The notes under the pieces are model-generated. The model had not been told where the DNA came from, searched no databases, and saw nothing but the letters and a program-made list of their open reading frames with translations. From Nymphaea colorata (Eukaryota > Streptophyta > Magnoliopsida > Nymphaeales > Nymphaeaceae), in the NCBI RefSeq assembly GCF_008831285.2, contig NC_045140.1, positions 21,016,370 to 21,080,369 on the forward strand: a stretch of 64,000 nucleotides of DNA, written 5' to 3'. Both the position numbers and the translations under genes were made by a program. Below, piece after piece: positions 63,604 to 64,000 of the stretch. Within the stretch, counting starts at the first letter, position 1, and each line of letters opens with the position of its first letter.

Positions 63604-64000
63604 CCTTTTCGTCTTTTAGCAATAATTTTATCTTATTTAATTCGTAACAGGAGCGTACAATGAATTAGATCAGACGATGCCCCTTCTCACTATCATTTCA
63701 ATGTCGAATTCACGGTTCTCACTATAAGAAATCGAACCAAAACTGACAAGTTCTTCGGCTGTAAAATTCATAAATAAGGAACGCATCACGCCATCTGATA
63801 CTTAGGACATCTTTGATTCATGAAACAATATCACGTGATTGGGTACATGGACATGAAGTTGATCAATGAATTATAAGTGGCAACTGGCAGCTTCCCAAGG
63901 AACAGCTAGTGTGCAGAATACAAGATTACATTTCCATTGAGACGAAACATTCACAAATTTCTCTTATAACAATCACATTTTATTTGCTCCTTGTTTGTTT
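63604..64000. repeat. Duplicated P450 5' flank (copy C) running into the 3' flank of a further copy
   Basis: 63604-63826 matches 58752-58968 and 63912-63985 matches 59080-59150. The final bases (ATTTGCTCCTTGTTTGTTT) resemble the 3' flank of the intact P450 near 55195-55215. Another P450 copy may therefore begin just outside the window. Confidence 0.55.

Overview
This is nuclear DNA of a flowering plant. Genes are split by GT-AG introns, coding islands sit in AT-rich intergenic DNA, microsatellites and decayed transposons are common, and every recognised protein belongs to a plant or plant-style family. The species cannot be fixed from the window. An apparently complete SMG1 gene rules out Arabidopsis thaliana itself, which has lost it.

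Layout, left to right. (1) 1-2106, minus strand: the 5' end of a broken MO25-like (CAB39 family) gene that runs off the left edge. (2) 5285-6631, plus: an intronless, GC-rich WD40 gene of the JINGUBANG type with a G-box and a TATA-like element upstream. (3) 10732-16639, minus: a complete ten-exon ROOT UVB SENSITIVE (DUF647) gene, closest to RUS4. (4) 20898-21501, plus: a decayed copy of the proteasome lid subunit gene RPN3. (5) 23964-24191, minus: a 75-codon gene of unknown function with a clear TATA box. (6) 27651-47824, minus: a complete 15-exon SMG1 gene of 3825 codons, encoding the PI3K-like kinase of nonsense-mediated decay. It includes one exon of 5014 bp and one of 2857 bp. (7) 48-55 kb: no identified gene, but several exon-like segments, two copies of a short inverted-repeat element, a 32-bp minisatellite, a perfect 123-bp direct repeat and a 61-bp degenerate tandem array. 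(8) 55291-58633, minus: an intact two-exon cytochrome P450 of the CYP82 type. (9) 59.2-64 kb: decayed tandem copies of the same P450 locus, one interrupted by an internally deleted LINE.

The genes do not form a pathway. They are ordinary neighbours in a eukaryotic genome: RNA surveillance (SMG1), a DUF647 protein, a pollen or signalling WD40 protein and a specialised-metabolism P450. I reconstructed exon structures by hand from splice sites and phase continuity. SMG1, RUS4 and the P450 close in frame across every junction. I saw no CRISPR array, no tRNA or rRNA gene, no prokaryotic-type system and nothing that is clearly a new biological system. The most unusual items are the three-frame-open minisatellite, the P450/LINE graveyard and the unidentified exon-like segments at 49-53 kb.
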